Shown piece by piece: positions 50,913 through 60,375 of a DNA stretch of 64,000 nucleotides. The notes beneath the pieces were generated by a model. That model saw only the letters and a program-made list of their open reading frames with translations. It was not told the origin of the DNA and made no database searches. The stretch covers positions 124,001 through 188,000 of the forward strand of contig JAOAHX010000001.1 of assembly GCA_026415035.1 (NCBI GenBank), given 5' to 3'. Source of the DNA: Thermodesulfobacteriota bacterium (GTDB taxonomy: Bacteria > Desulfobacterota > BSN033 > UBA1163). A program made the translations under genes and the position numbers. Each line of letters starts with the position of its first letter. The first letter of the stretch is position 1.

Positions 50913-51656
50913 TCAGGGGCTGGCCAGCTCATTGAAGAAGGTGTTGAGCTCACGGAAGGTGTCGGTCAAAAAGAGGAGGCCGATGAGGATCAGGAAGATC
51001 CCGCTTGCCAGGGTGATCCATCGCATATACCGTTTGACCCAGTTGAAGACCGAGAGGAAAGAGTTGAAGGCCAGGGAGGAGAGGAGGAAGGGAAGGCCGA
51101 GCCCGAGGGAGTAGGCCGTGAGAAGGAGGATGCCCGTCGTCATTTTTTGAGCCGTGCTGGCATAGATGAGGATGGTGGAGAGGATGGGGCCGATGCAGGG
51201 CGTCCACCCCGCTGCAAAGACCACGCCCACCAGGAAGGAGCCGAAATAGCCGAGGGGCTTCTTCTTCATTTCGAATCGCTTTTCCGCCTGAAGAAAAGGG
51301 ATCTGGACGAGGCCCGTAAAATGGATCCCCAGGAGGATGATCAGAATCCCCCCTCCCCTCATGATCCAGGACTGATATTCCACCAAGATCTGACCTAAAT
51401 AGGAGGCGGAGGCCCCCATGAGGATGAAGATCGCGGAGAACCCCGTGATGAAGCAGAGGGAATGGAGCAAGGTCCTCCATCGAATCCGGGTGCCCTGGCT
51501 TTCATCCGACAGATCCTTGAAGGAGACGCCGGTGATGTAGGTCAGGTAAGAAGGAACCAGGGGGAGGACACAAGGCGACACGAAGGAGAGGACGCCGGCG
51601 GTGAAGGCAATGAGGGCGGAGATGTCCTGCTGGGGCTGCATGGGAATCGATTCCAT
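50913..51656 (-). CDS. ccdA: Cytochrome c biogenesis protein CcdA (DsbD transmembrane domain)
   Basis: 247 residues with six or seven membrane helices. The two redox Cys are in FVSPCVLPLVPSYL and AAGWTPCIGPILS. The protein carries electrons from cytoplasmic thioredoxin to periplasmic thiol proteins, for c-type cytochrome maturation or related reduction. trxB five kilobases away supplies the reduced thioredoxin system. No thioredoxin-like partner lies next to it. Confidence 0.92.
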   Translation of the reverse strand: MESIPMQPQQDISALIAFTAGVLSFVSPCVLPLVPSYLTYITGVSFKDLSDESQGTRIRWRTLLHSLCFITGFSAIFILMGASASYLGQILVEYQSWIMRGGGILIILLGIHFTGLVQIPFLQAEKRFEMKKKPLGYFGSFLVGVVFAAGWTPCIGPILSTILIYASTAQKMTTGILLLTAYSLGLGLPFLLSSLAFNSFLSVFNWVKRYMRWITLASGIFLILIGLLFLTDTFRELNTFFNELASP

Positions 51657-51754
51657 TTTAATACAACCCTCGATGGAAAATCAAAGCCCCTTCCTCGTTG
51701 ACAAGAGGAGGGCGAGGTGGTAAATAATAGTTAACTTTTTTCAGGAGGTAGGTT

Positions 51755-52063
51755 ATGGCCATCTTGGATGTCAGCGTCGTTCCCATCGGAACTCCGGGCA
51801 CCAGCCTCAGCCCTTATGTGGCGGAGTGCGTCAAGGTTTTGCAGAAGGAGAAGAAGATCAAACATGAGCTCACCTCCATGGGGTCGAACCTCGAGGGCGA
51901 CCTGAAGGATCTGATCCGCGTGGTGATGAAGATGCATGAAACTCCCTTCAAAAAGGGAGCCAAACGGGTCCTCACCACCATCCGGATCGACGACCGCCGG
52001 GACAAGAAGGGTACGATGGAGGGAAAGAAGAAGTCGGTCGAAATGAAGCTGAAAAAGAGGTGA
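51755..52063 (+). CDS. MTH1187-type (DUF77) thiamine-binding protein
   Basis: 102 residues, a ferredoxin-like fold. AILDVSVVPIGTPGTSLSPYVAECVKVL and HELTSMGSNLEG are characteristic, followed by VLTTIRIDDRRDK. Family members bind thiamine-like ligands and form tetramers. The physiological role is unsettled. AGGAGG precedes the ATG. Confidence 0.88.
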   Translation: MAILDVSVVPIGTPGTSLSPYVAECVKVLQKEKKIKHELTSMGSNLEGDLKDLIRVVMKMHETPFKKGAKRVLTTIRIDDRRDKKGTMEGKKKSVEMKLKKR

Positions 52064-52093
52064 TCCATTACCTCAGCGAGAGGAGGTCCGCCC

Positions 52094-52750
52094 ATGAAGA
52101 TCAAATATTACGGCCATGCCGCTTTTCTCATCACCTCGGACCAGGGGACGAAGATCATCCTCGATCCTTATGAGCCAGGGGCCTTCGGGGGACAGCTCTC
52201 CTACGGAAAGATTCCGGATTCGGCCGACATCGTCCTCACCAGTCACGACCATGCCGACCACAACCACACGAAGGGCCTTCCCGGAAATCCGGAGGTGGTC
52301 AAGGGAAAAGGCGTAAAGACGGTCAAAGGGATCTCGATCAAAGGCGTTCCCACCTATCACGATCCCTCCAAAGGGAAGGAGAGGGGGGAGAACGTGGTCT
52401 TCAACCTCCTCGTCGATGGCCTTCAGGTCTGCCATCTCGGAGACCTAGGCCATGTCTTGGAAGAAAAGGAGCTCCAGGAGATCGGGCCCGTCGATATCCT
52501 CCTGATCCCCGTGGGCGGCTACTTCACCATCGACGCAAAAGAGGCGACCCAGATCGTCAACCGGATGAAACCGAGGGTGGTCATTCCCATGCATTTCAAG
52601 ACGGAGAAGTGCGCCTTTCCGATTGCACCGGTGGAAGATTTTCTGAAGGACAAACCCTCCTTCAAGCGGGCCGGGAGCAACGAGATCACTTATAATCAGG
52701 CCTCCCTGCCGGCCCAGACGGAGATCGTCGTTCTCGACCCTGCCCTATAA
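52094..52750 (+). CDS. Metallo-beta-lactamase fold hydrolase (UPF0173 type)
   Basis: 218 residues. The zinc motif is TSHDHADHNH, with further His/Asp in TYHDPSKGK, HLGDLGH and PMHFKTEKC. It belongs to the small metal-dependent hydrolases related to UlaG/UPF0173. The substrate is unknown. AGAGGAGG precedes the ATG, 30 bp after the DUF77 gene. Confidence 0.88.
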   Translation: MKIKYYGHAAFLITSDQGTKIILDPYEPGAFGGQLSYGKIPDSADIVLTSHDHADHNHTKGLPGNPEVVKGKGVKTVKGISIKGVPTYHDPSKGKERGENVVFNLLVDGLQVCHLGDLGHVLEEKELQEIGPVDILLIPVGGYFTIDAKEATQIVNRMKPRVVIPMHFKTEKCAFPIAPVEDFLKDKPSFKRAGSNEITYNQASLPAQTEIVVLDPAL

Positions 52751-52792
52751 CCCTCGGGGGCTTCGAGGTCAGAACCGACCAGACATCGAGGC

Positions 52793-53335
52793 ATGGAATC
52801 CCGGGCACTCCGTCTCCTCCTGTCCTCGGAAGAAATCGCTCGGGTCGTGAAAGACCTGGCAGATCGAATCTCCCTCGATTACGAGGGGAGGGAGTTAATC
52901 CTCGTTTGCATCCTCAAGGGAGCCTTTCTCTTCCTTTCGGATCTGATTCGCCTGCTCCGAATTCCGGTGAAGGTCGACTTCGTCCGCCTGGCCAGCTACG
53001 GGTCGGGCACCACCTCCTCGGGCAACGTGGAGATCACCAAAGATATCGAAATCCCCGTCGAGGGAAAGGATGTCCTCATCGTGGAGGATATCGTAGACAG
53101 CGGACGGACCCTCCGTTTTCTCAAAGATCGCCTCAAGCTCTCCCGGCCCCGATCGGTCAGGATCTGTGCCCTTCTCGACAAAAAGGCCCGAAGAGAGGTC
53201 GATGTCACCGTAGACTATGTCGGGAGAGAGATCGAGAACGTCTTTGTCGTCGGCTACGGCATCGATTTCAATGAGCAGTATCGCAACCTCCCAGAAATCT
53301 ACTACCTCACATCCTCCCCAGGGGATGGGCCGTAG
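52793..53335 (+). CDS. hpt: Hypoxanthine phosphoribosyltransferase
   Basis: 180 residues. The PRPP loop is VLIVEDIVDSGRTL, with VCILKGAFLFLSDLIR and RLASYGSGTTSSG as other active-site regions. It salvages hypoxanthine (and guanine) using PRPP. It overlaps the following gene by 11 bp. Confidence 0.95.
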   Translation: MESRALRLLLSSEEIARVVKDLADRISLDYEGRELILVCILKGAFLFLSDLIRLLRIPVKVDFVRLASYGSGTTSSGNVEITKDIEIPVEGKDVLIVEDIVDSGRTLRFLKDRLKLSRPRSVRICALLDKKARREVDVTVDYVGREIENVFVVGYGIDFNEQYRNLPEIYYLTSSPGDGP

Positions 53336-55091
53336 GTCGGTCGCCCTCTTTCTCCTCGGCCTCCTCCTATTGGCCTTCTTTCCCGATTCGGTCTTTTCAC
53401 AATCTCGCGGCAAGAACCTCGACGAGGGTCAGCTTTTCCGGGAGGGGGAGGAACTCCTTTCAAAAGGAGAGGTCGAGAGGGCCCTATGGCGGTTCAAAAG
53501 GTTGATCGCCGAACATCCCAAAAGCCCCCTCATCCACGAAGCCAAATTCAGGATGGGCCTCTGCTATACCCAGTTGAAACGGCCCAAGGAGGCCCTCCGG
53601 ATCTTGAACGAGCTCCTCCCTACCTTCATGACCCCTCAACGGATGGTCCAGGTCTTCACGCTTCTCGGTGACAATGCCCTCGAAATCAGAGATCGAGCCC
53701 AGGCCCTCTCCTGGTACGAGAAAGGCCTTCAGGTGTCCGGGCAGCCCCAGGAGGAGTTGAAGCGGAAGATCAGGGCCATCATCGATTCGATGGAGTCGGA
53801 GGAGGAGCTCAACGAGGTGGAGTGGGGCCATCGCGGGACCTACGCCGGGGGTTATGCCAAATGGCGATTGGCCCAGAAGGCGAAGCAGTCGGGATACGAG
53901 GCGATCGCCAAGAAGCTTGTGGCCGAGGTCGAGCGTGAGTACTCCAGGATGGACTATGTCGCCCAGAGGAGAGAAGGGATGGAGGCCCCTCCCCCCCCAA
54001 ACAGATCGAAATACCACGTCGGTGTCCTTCTCCCTTTAAGCGGCATCCATAAACCCTTCGGCCACAAGGCCCTCCAGGCCATTCAACTGGCTTTTAAAGA
54101 GAAGGGCTCAAAAGAAAAGTTGGCCTTCGCATCGCTGATGGTTCGCGATACAAAGGGTGAGCCGGCTGAGGTAGAAAAAGGAATCGACGAACTGGTGAGG
54201 CACGAAAAGGCGATCGCCGTCATCGGACCTTTGCTCAGCCTCGAGGTGGACCGGGCGGCACGGAAGGCCAGGGAGCTTAAAGTCCCCCTGATCAGCCTTT
54301 CCCAGAAAGGACCTATGGAGGGCCGGGGAGACTTCGTCTTCCAGAATTCCCTCACCCCCGAAGATCAGGTCCAGACCCTCGTCGCTTTTGCAATCCAAGA
54401 ACTCGAACTGCGAAGCTTTGCGGTCTTCTATCCCAATTCGCCCTATGGGCATCATTTTAAGAACCTCTTCCATCAGGAAGTCGGCCGGAGAGGCGGCCGG
54501 GTGGTAGGGACGGTCATCTATCAGGAGGATCAAACCGACTTTAGGCAGGAGATCAGGGGCTTCTTCAGGGTGGAGACCCTCCCGAAACAGGGAGAGGGAA
54601 AGCGAGCAGAGGCGTTCAAGCAAGGGGTCTTCGTCGATGGGCTCTTCGTGCCGGATTCGGCCGATCGGGCCGGGACGATCCTCGGCCAGTTGGCCTATTA
54701 TGAGATCAGGGGGACCACTTTTTTGGGAACGAACGCATGGAACGGACCCGACCTCGTCAAGATGGGGGGGAGAGGCGCGGAAGGGGCCTTTTTCGTCGAT
54801 GCCTTCTCGAAGACGCCCTCTGTGAAATCCTTCGTCGAGGAATTTCTGAGAGAGTACCAGCGGGAACCAGACACCCTCGAGGCCCTTGCCTTCGACGGAG
54901 CAAACCTCTTGAGAAAGATCCTCCAGACGAAATCCCCCTCCTCCCCCCAAGCGGTGAGAGACGAGCTCCTGAGGTCCGTGGGCTTCGAGGGAGTTTCCGG
55001 CTTAAAAGGATTTAACGGGGAGGGCAAGGCGATACGGGTCCTCTCGATCTTAAGGGTAAAAAACGGGCGAATCGAACACTTCTCGCCCTGA
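53325..55091 (+). CDS. Exported TPR plus periplasmic-binding (LivJ/LpoA-like) protein
   Basis: 588 residues. A signal peptide (MGRRSVALFLLGLLLLAFF, cleavage near FSQ) is followed by TPR-like helices from about 45 to 190 (LLSKGEVERALWRFKRLIAEHP) and a Peripla_BP_6-type domain from about 225 (YHVGVLLPLSGIHKPFGHKAL, AVIGPLLSLEVDRAA). This resembles LpoA, the outer-membrane activator of PBP1A, but no lipobox is seen. The ATG at 53325 after CAGGGG is chosen; the earlier frame lies in hpt. Ligand-binding or cell-wall role undecided. Confidence 0.82.
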   Translation: MGRRSVALFLLGLLLLAFFPDSVFSQSRGKNLDEGQLFREGEELLSKGEVERALWRFKRLIAEHPKSPLIHEAKFRMGLCYTQLKRPKEALRILNELLPTFMTPQRMVQVFTLLGDNALEIRDRAQALSWYEKGLQVSGQPQEELKRKIRAIIDSMESEEELNEVEWGHRGTYAGGYAKWRLAQKAKQSGYEAIAKKLVAEVEREYSRMDYVAQRREGMEAPPPPNRSKYHVGVLLPLSGIHKPFGHKALQAIQLAFKEKGSKEKLAFASLMVRDTKGEPAEVEKGIDELVRHEKAIAVIGPLLSLEVDRAARKARELKVPLISLSQKGPMEGRGDFVFQNSLTPEDQVQTLVAFAIQELELRSFAVFYPNSPYGHHFKNLFHQEVGRRGGRVVGTVIYQEDQTDFRQEIRGFFRVETLPKQGEGKRAEAFKQGVFVDGLFVPDSADRAGTILGQLAYYEIRGTTFLGTNAWNGPDLVKMGGRGAEGAFFVDAFSKTPSVKSFVEEFLREYQREPDTLEALAFDGANLLRKILQTKSPSSPQAVRDELLRSVGFEGVSGLKGFNGEGKAIRVLSILRVKNGRIEHFSP

Positions 55092-55104
55092 TCCGGTTCA
55101 AAGG

Positions 55105-55797
55105 TTGGGACCTTTGTTTCAGATCGACAAGCCCCTCCACCCGTGGGAAGTAAGCACCGGGGAAGCGATTCGGATTCAAGAGAGGCTGAGGTGCCTCGTT
55201 GAGATTGAAAATCGCTTTTCGACCCTCAGGACGATCGGAGGCGCCGATGTGGCCTACGCGAAGGAGGAAAAACGGCTCTCCGGCGGAATCGCCGTCCTCT
55301 CTCTTCCCGAGCTCGAGCTCCTCGATTGGGCAAGGGCGGAGGGCCACATCACCTTCCCATATCTCCCTGGCCTCTTCAGCTTTCGGGAGGGACCGATCCT
55401 CCTCGAGGCCTTCAAAACCCTTAGGGTGAGGCCAGACCTCCTCCTCTTCGAGGGCCACGGCATCGCCCATCCGAGGCAGTTCGGATTGGCCTCCCATCTG
55501 GGGCTCTGGCTCGACCTTCCCACCATCGGTTGCAGCCGGAACTCCCTGCTCGAGGATTACGAGCCCCCTGGTCCCTCAAAGGGGGATTTTTCTTGGGTCT
55601 ACTTGCGGGGAAAGAGGGTGGGTGCCGTCCTCAGGACGAGGGAGGGAACCAAACCGATCTTCGTCTCTCCTGGCCACCGGGTCGATCTCGAGACCTCCGT
55701 CCAGATCGTCCTTGGAGTCTCCCCCAAATATCGAATCCCGGAGCCCCTGAGAAAAGCCCACCAGGTCTCACGAGGGGGAGGATCGTTCAACCCTTGA
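55105..55797 (+). CDS. nfi: Endonuclease V (deoxyinosine repair)
   Basis: 230 residues. GGADVAYA (catalytic Asp), FPYLPGLFSFREGP (Glu) and LFEGHGIAHPRQFGLASHLG (Asp-type block with His) are present. It nicks DNA next to deoxyinosine. Both candidate starts are TTG (55105 and 55114, the second eight bases after AAAGG). The 3' end overlaps the facing aminotransferase gene by 11 bp. Confidence 0.9.
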   Translation: MGPLFQIDKPLHPWEVSTGEAIRIQERLRCLVEIENRFSTLRTIGGADVAYAKEEKRLSGGIAVLSLPELELLDWARAEGHITFPYLPGLFSFREGPILLEAFKTLRVRPDLLLFEGHGIAHPRQFGLASHLGLWLDLPTIGCSRNSLLEDYEPPGPSKGDFSWVYLRGKRVGAVLRTREGTKPIFVSPGHRVDLETSVQIVLGVSPKYRIPEPLRKAHQVSRGGGSFNP

Positions 55798-56923
55798 GAT
55801 ACCTCTCCAGCCGGTTCATCCCCTCGACGAGGTTTTCCATGGAATTGGCATAGCAGAAGCGGAGGTAGCCCTCCGCATTCGACCCGAAGTCGATCCCGGG
55901 CGTCACCGCCACCTTGGCCTTCTCGAGGATGTCGAAGGCGAATCGGTAGGAGTCCTGTGAAAATCTTTTGGCATTGGCCAGCACATAGAAAGCGCCCGTG
56001 GGCTCGACCGTGATGCCGAAGCCAAGCTCCTTCAAACGTGGAATGAGGAAACGTCTCCGCTGGTCATAGGTCTTCCGCATCCTCTCGACATCCCTCCCCG
56101 CCTGCTTCAATCCTGTCAAGGCCGCCCACTGGGCGAAGGCGCTGGCCGAGATGAAGAGGTTCTGCTGGATCTTCTGCATGGGCCGGATGAACTCCGGGGG
56201 CGCGATCAGGTACCCCAGCCTCCATCCCGTCATCGCATAGAGCTTCGAAAATCCATTGATGACGAAGGCCCGATCGGTGAATTCAAGGATGGTGTGGGCC
56301 TCGCCCTCGTAGACGAGGCCATGGTAAATCTCGTCGGAGATGATGTAGGGAGAGAATCGGGCGATCCTCTCCATCCGCTCCGGTGACATGACGTTGCCGG
56401 TGGGATTGGAGGGAGAGTTGATCAAAATGCCTTTCACCCTCGGGCCCAGTTTCTCCTCGATCATCTCCGGTAGGTACTGGAATCCCTCTTCCTCTCGGAC
56501 GTCCACGAAGAGAGGCCTTCCGTCCACGAAGCGGATGATGTTGGGATAGCAGGGGTAGTAAGGGTTGGGGAGGATGACCTCGTCTCCCGGATCAAGCAAA
56601 GCGGAAAAGAGAAGGACCATGGCCGGAGAGGTCCCCGAGGTCACCAGGATCTGCCCGGGAGAGACCTTCACGCGATACTTCTTCCAGTAGTCCTCGGCGA
56701 TCGCCTCCCTCAACTCGAGGAGGCCAAGGCTGTGGGTGTAATGGGTCTTTCCCTCGCAGATGGCCCGATAGCCGGCCTCGCTGATGCACTGCGGTGTATC
56801 AAAATCGGGCTCTCCGACCTCGAGATGGATGATGTGCTCCCCTCTCCTCTCCATCTCCTGGGCCTTCTCCAGGACGTCCATGACGATGAAGGGCGGGATC
56901 TCTTGGGCCTTTCTCGAAACCAT
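55787..56923 (-). CDS. Class I/II aminotransferase (aspartate aminotransferase-like)
   Basis: 378 residues, PLP fold type I. IHLEVGEPDFDTP, NSPSNPTG, SDEIYHGLVYEG and the Schiff-base Lys in INGFSKLYAMTGWRLGY are complete, with the C-terminal LRFCYANS Arg. It could act on aspartate, alanine or branched/aromatic amino acids. It follows the SAM hydrolase gene by 18 bp; a link with methionine salvage (mtnA upstream) is possible. Confidence 0.88.
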   Translation of the reverse strand: MVSRKAQEIPPFIVMDVLEKAQEMERRGEHIIHLEVGEPDFDTPQCISEAGYRAICEGKTHYTHSLGLLELREAIAEDYWKKYRVKVSPGQILVTSGTSPAMVLLFSALLDPGDEVILPNPYYPCYPNIIRFVDGRPLFVDVREEEGFQYLPEMIEEKLGPRVKGILINSPSNPTGNVMSPERMERIARFSPYIISDEIYHGLVYEGEAHTILEFTDRAFVINGFSKLYAMTGWRLGYLIAPPEFIRPMQKIQQNLFISASAFAQWAALTGLKQAGRDVERMRKTYDQRRRFLIPRLKELGFGITVEPTGAFYVLANAKRFSQDSYRFAFDILEKAKVAVTPGIDFGSNAEGYLRFCYANSMENLVEGMNRLERYLKG

Positions 56924-56941
56924 TCTTCACTCCTCGAGAGG

Positions 56942-57751
56942 TTATCTTTGGCCAACAGGGACGATCCTGACCGGGTCCCCTCTCCTTCCTTTTAACCTCT
57001 CCTGGGCGCTTCCCTCCCTAACGGCGATCTCAAGGAGATCGCTGCTTCCGAAGAGGGCCATCAACTCCCCCTTTTTTCCTTCCCAGTAGGACGTCCGAAT
57101 CCCCTCGATCTTTCTCTTCGAAACGCTCAGCCGGATGGGGCCTCCACCGGAGAAGTCGAGCAGGGTGGCGCGGTCGATGTTGGTGATGAGGTTTCCGAAA
57201 CGGTCGACATGGATCACCTCTCCGGTGAGGGTCCTTCCCCTCTGTTGTGGAACGGGAAAGCCGAGGTCCTTCAGGGAATGGGCCTCCCTCCCGAAGGCCT
57301 TGGGAGGGACGCCGAGGGTCAGGTGGCCGGCGACTGGGGAGAAGATATCCCTGCCGTGAAAGGTGCTGCTCACCCGTGGGAGGAAGAACCGTTTTTCCGT
57401 GAGGATATAAGCCTCCTTCATCCTCTCTTTTCGAAGGACGAAGCCGAAAAGGCCGTTGTCAGGCCCCACGAAGAAGTAGCGTTCGGTGACGATGAGGACG
57501 GGATGCCTCTTGCCTCCCACCTCCGGATCCACCACGGCTACGTGAACCGTGCCCTCTGGAAAGTAGGAGAAGGCGTTGGAGAGGACGAAGGCCCCCTCCA
57601 CCACATCCTGCGGAGCGATCTGGTGGGTGATGTCGACCACCTGGCACCGCGGATTGATCCCGAGGATCACCCCCTTCATGGAGGCCACGTAAGGGTCCTT
57701 CGTTCCAAAATCGGTAAGCAGGGTGACGATCGGGTGCCGAAAGGCCTTCAT
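56942..57751 (-). CDS. SAM hydrolase/adenosyl-halide or hydroxide transferase (DUF62 family)
   Basis: 269 residues. LLTDFGTKDPYVASMKG is the family start with the conserved Asp pair; VVDPEVGG, FVGPDNGLFG, TFHGRDIFSPVAG and DRFGNLITNI complete it. Members cleave SAM to adenosine and methionine. The ATG at 57751 overlaps the mtnA stop as ATGA; a TTG two codons earlier with AGAGG is an alternative start. Together with mtnA this suggests SAM/methylthioadenosine turnover. Confidence 0.9.
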   Translation of the reverse strand: MKAFRHPIVTLLTDFGTKDPYVASMKGVILGINPRCQVVDITHQIAPQDVVEGAFVLSNAFSYFPEGTVHVAVVDPEVGGKRHPVLIVTERYFFVGPDNGLFGFVLRKERMKEAYILTEKRFFLPRVSSTFHGRDIFSPVAGHLTLGVPPKAFGREAHSLKDLGFPVPQQRGRTLTGEVIHVDRFGNLITNIDRATLLDFSGGGPIRLSVSKRKIEGIRTSYWEGKKGELMALFGSSDLLEIAVREGSAQERLKGRRGDPVRIVPVGQR

Positions 57752-58788
57752 CTCCAAGCGAGCCTCTTCAGGTTTCTGAAGAAGGGTGGCTTGATCAACC
57801 CTTTCTCGGTAATGATGGCCTTGATGAGGGGATGGGGGGTGACGTCGAAGGCAGGGTTATAGGCCGGGACCTTTGACGGAGCGATCCTTTTCCCGTCGAT
57901 TCGGGTCACCTCTTCCTCGGACCTCTCCTCGATGGGGATCTCCCTTCCTGACCGGAGACGGTGATCCAGGGTGGAGCTCGGCGCAGCCACGTAAAAGGGA
58001 ATCCGGTGCCAAGAGGCGAGGATGGCCAGGCCGTAGGTTCCGATCTTGTTGGCCGCATCCCCATTGAGGGCGATCCGGTCGGCCCCGACCAAAACGAGAT
58101 GGACCCTCTTCTCCTTCATGAGGACGCCTGCCGCGCTGTCGGTGATCACGGTGCAGGGAATCCCCTCCTGGGAGAGCTCCCAGGCCGTCAGCCGCGCCCC
58201 CTGAAAGAGGGGACGGGTCTCGTTGACGTAGACATGGAATCTCTTTCCCCCGGCCCAGGCCGCCCTGATCACCCCGAGGGCCGTTCCGTAACCGGCGGTG
58301 GCCAGCGCGCCCGCGTTGCAGTGGGTGAGAACGCCCTGTCCGTCTCGGACGAGTCCCTTTCCATTTTCCCCGATCTTCCGGTTCACATTGAGGTCTTCCT
58401 GGTAAATCCGCAGCGCCTCCTCCACAAGCTGCGATTTCAAATCGTCTAATTCGAAGGGGCCGGGTCGTTCGAGGACCTTCCTCATCCGCTCGATGGCCCA
58501 GAAGAGGTTGACGGCAGTGGGCCGGGTCCGAGACATCATCCCGCAGGCCTCTTCAACCTCCCTCCTCAAATCCTCCAAACGAACCGCCTGGCTCTTTCTC
58601 GCGGCAAGGGCGATACCCATGGCCGCCGCCACTCCGATGGCCGGAGCCCCTCGGATGGCCATCTCTTTGATGGCCATGGCCACGGAGGCCGGCTCTTTAC
58701 AGGAAAGATAGCGGACTTGGGCCGGAAGCCTCCTCTGGTCGAGGATCTTCACGGCGTCGCCCTTCCATTGGATCGTTTGAAAGCCCAT
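57748..58788 (-). CDS. mtnA: Methylthioribose-1-phosphate isomerase
   Basis: 346 residues of the eIF2B-like isomerase family. IRGAPAIGVAAAMG, the catalytic Cys in LTHCNAGALATAGYGTALGVI and the Asp in VGADRIALNGDAANKIGTYGLA are intact. It converts methylthioribose 1-phosphate to the ribulose form in methionine salvage. No other salvage genes follow, so the pathway may branch. Confidence 0.94.
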   Translation of the reverse strand: MGFQTIQWKGDAVKILDQRRLPAQVRYLSCKEPASVAMAIKEMAIRGAPAIGVAAAMGIALAARKSQAVRLEDLRREVEEACGMMSRTRPTAVNLFWAIERMRKVLERPGPFELDDLKSQLVEEALRIYQEDLNVNRKIGENGKGLVRDGQGVLTHCNAGALATAGYGTALGVIRAAWAGGKRFHVYVNETRPLFQGARLTAWELSQEGIPCTVITDSAAGVLMKEKRVHLVLVGADRIALNGDAANKIGTYGLAILASWHRIPFYVAAPSSTLDHRLRSGREIPIEERSEEEVTRIDGKRIAPSKVPAYNPAFDVTPHPLIKAIITEKGLIKPPFFRNLKRLAWR

Positions 58789-58835
58789 GACCCCTCACCT
58801 CCCGGAAGAGAGGCCCATCCCTGGAAGAACCTTCC

Positions 58836-60275
58836 TCAATCCTTCAATCTCTTCCGGAGGAGCTCGTTGACCAGCTTCGGGTTGGCCTTGCCCTGGGTCT
58901 CCCTCATCACCTCTCCCACGAGGAACCCGAAGACCTTCTCCTTTCCTTTCTTGAAATCTTCGACCAGTTTCGGGTTGGCTTCGAGGACCCTTCCGATCGC
59001 CCTCTCGATCGCCTCCGGGTCGATGATCTGGACCCAGCCCCTCTCCTTGACGATCTTTTCGGGAAGCTCGCCGGTCCGGTACATCTCGACAAAGACCTCC
59101 TTGGCGATCTTGCCGCTGATCGTTCCGTCCTTGATCATGGCGAGCATGGCGGAAAGGTGAACCGGGGTGACGGGACACTGATCGACGTCGCGATCGTCCT
59201 GCTTCAGGGCCCTGAGCAGATCTCCCATCATCCAGTTGCTCACCGTCTTCGGATCCGGAAAGAGCCGGACCGCCTCCTCAAAATAGTTGGCCAGGGCCTT
59301 CGTGGAGGTCAGGATCTCGGCGTCATAATCGGGGAGCCCGTAGTCCCGGACAAAGCGTTCTCTTCGCTGATCCGGAAGTTCCGGAAGGCTCCGGCGGATC
59401 TCTTCGATCCATCGCTCGTCGATCTTGAGGGGGACGAGGTCGGGATCGGGGAAATACCGGTAGTCGTGGGCCTCCTCCTTCCCCCTCATGGAGACGGTGA
59501 TGTTCTGGTTGGCATCCCAGAGCCTCGTCTCCTGGACGATCTCCTCCCCCTCTTCGAGCAACCGGATCTGCCGGGCGATCTCGTATTCGAGGGCCTTCTC
59601 CACGTGGCGGAAGGAGTTCATGTTCTTCAACTCCGTTCGCGTTCCGAAGGCCGCCCTTCCCTTCGGCCGGACCGAGACATTGGCATCGCAGCGAAAGGTC
59701 CCCTTCTCCATGTCACCCGTGCAGACCTCAAGATACTGGAGAATGGCCCTCAGCCTCCTCAGATACTCACCTGCCTCCTGGGGTGAACGGATGTCCGGAC
59801 CGCTTACGATCTCGACCAGAGGGACGCCGGTGCGGTTGAAGTCGACGTAGCTGAAACGGGCGGTCTCGGCCGTCTCCCCGTGCTTCAGCTTGCCCGCATC
59901 CTCCTCCATGTGGATCCGCTGGATCCGGATCCTCTTCTTCGCACCCTGGACGTCGATCTCGATGTAGCCATCCAACGCCAGGGGATGCTCGTACATCGAG
60001 ATCTGATACCCTTTGGGAAGGTCGGGATAGAAGTAGTTCTTCCGGGCGAAAAGGCTGTAAGGGGCGATCCGGCAGTGGGTGGCCAGACCCAGTCGGATGG
60101 CAAACTCGACGGCCTTCCGGTTGATCACGGGAAGCGAGCCAGGCTGCCCCGTGCAGACCGGACAGGCCTGGCTGTTGGGCTCCTCCCCGAAGGCCGTGGA
60201 ACAGCCGCAGAACATCTTCGATCGTGTAAGAAGCTGGGCATGGACCTCAAGGCCGATGACGGGCTCGTATTCCAC
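58836..60275 (-). CDS. gatB: Aspartyl/glutamyl-tRNA amidotransferase subunit B
   Basis: 479 residues. [16 protein letters not shown] and [13 protein letters not shown] hold the zinc Cys residues; RCDANVSVR and [13 protein letters not shown] form the kinase site, and the C-terminal YqeY-like tail ends with [21 protein letters not shown]. It makes Gln-tRNA(Gln) or Asn-tRNA(Asn) with GatA and GatC, which are elsewhere. tRNA-Gln in this window is a likely substrate. Confidence 0.96.
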   Translation of the reverse strand: MEYEPVIGLEVHAQLLTRSKMFCGCSTAFGEEPNSQACPVCTGQPGSLPVINRKAVEFAIRLGLATHCRIAPYSLFARKNYFYPDLPKGYQISMYEHPLALDGYIEIDVQGAKKRIRIQRIHMEEDAGKLKHGETAETARFSYVDFNRTGVPLVEIVSGPDIRSPQEAGEYLRRLRAILQYLEVCTGDMEKGTFRCDANVSVRPKGRAAFGTRTELKNMNSFRHVEKALEYEIARQIRLLEEGEEIVQETRLWDANQNITVSMRGKEEAHDYRYFPDPDLVPLKIDERWIEEIRRSLPELPDQRRERFVRDYGLPDYDAEILTSTKALANYFEEAVRLFPDPKTVSNWMMGDLLRALKQDDRDVDQCPVTPVHLSAMLAMIKDGTISGKIAKEVFVEMYRTGELPEKIVKERGWVQIIDPEAIERAIGRVLEANPKLVEDFKKGKEKVFGFLVGEVMRETQGKANPKLVNELLRKRLKD

Positions 60276-60375
60276 TTCGTTACCTCCTCGGACTGCCCCT
60301 AAACTTATAATATGGCCCTTCCCTTGTCAATCGGTCGATTTGACAATGGTAAGGGATTCCTTTACCCTAAAGGCG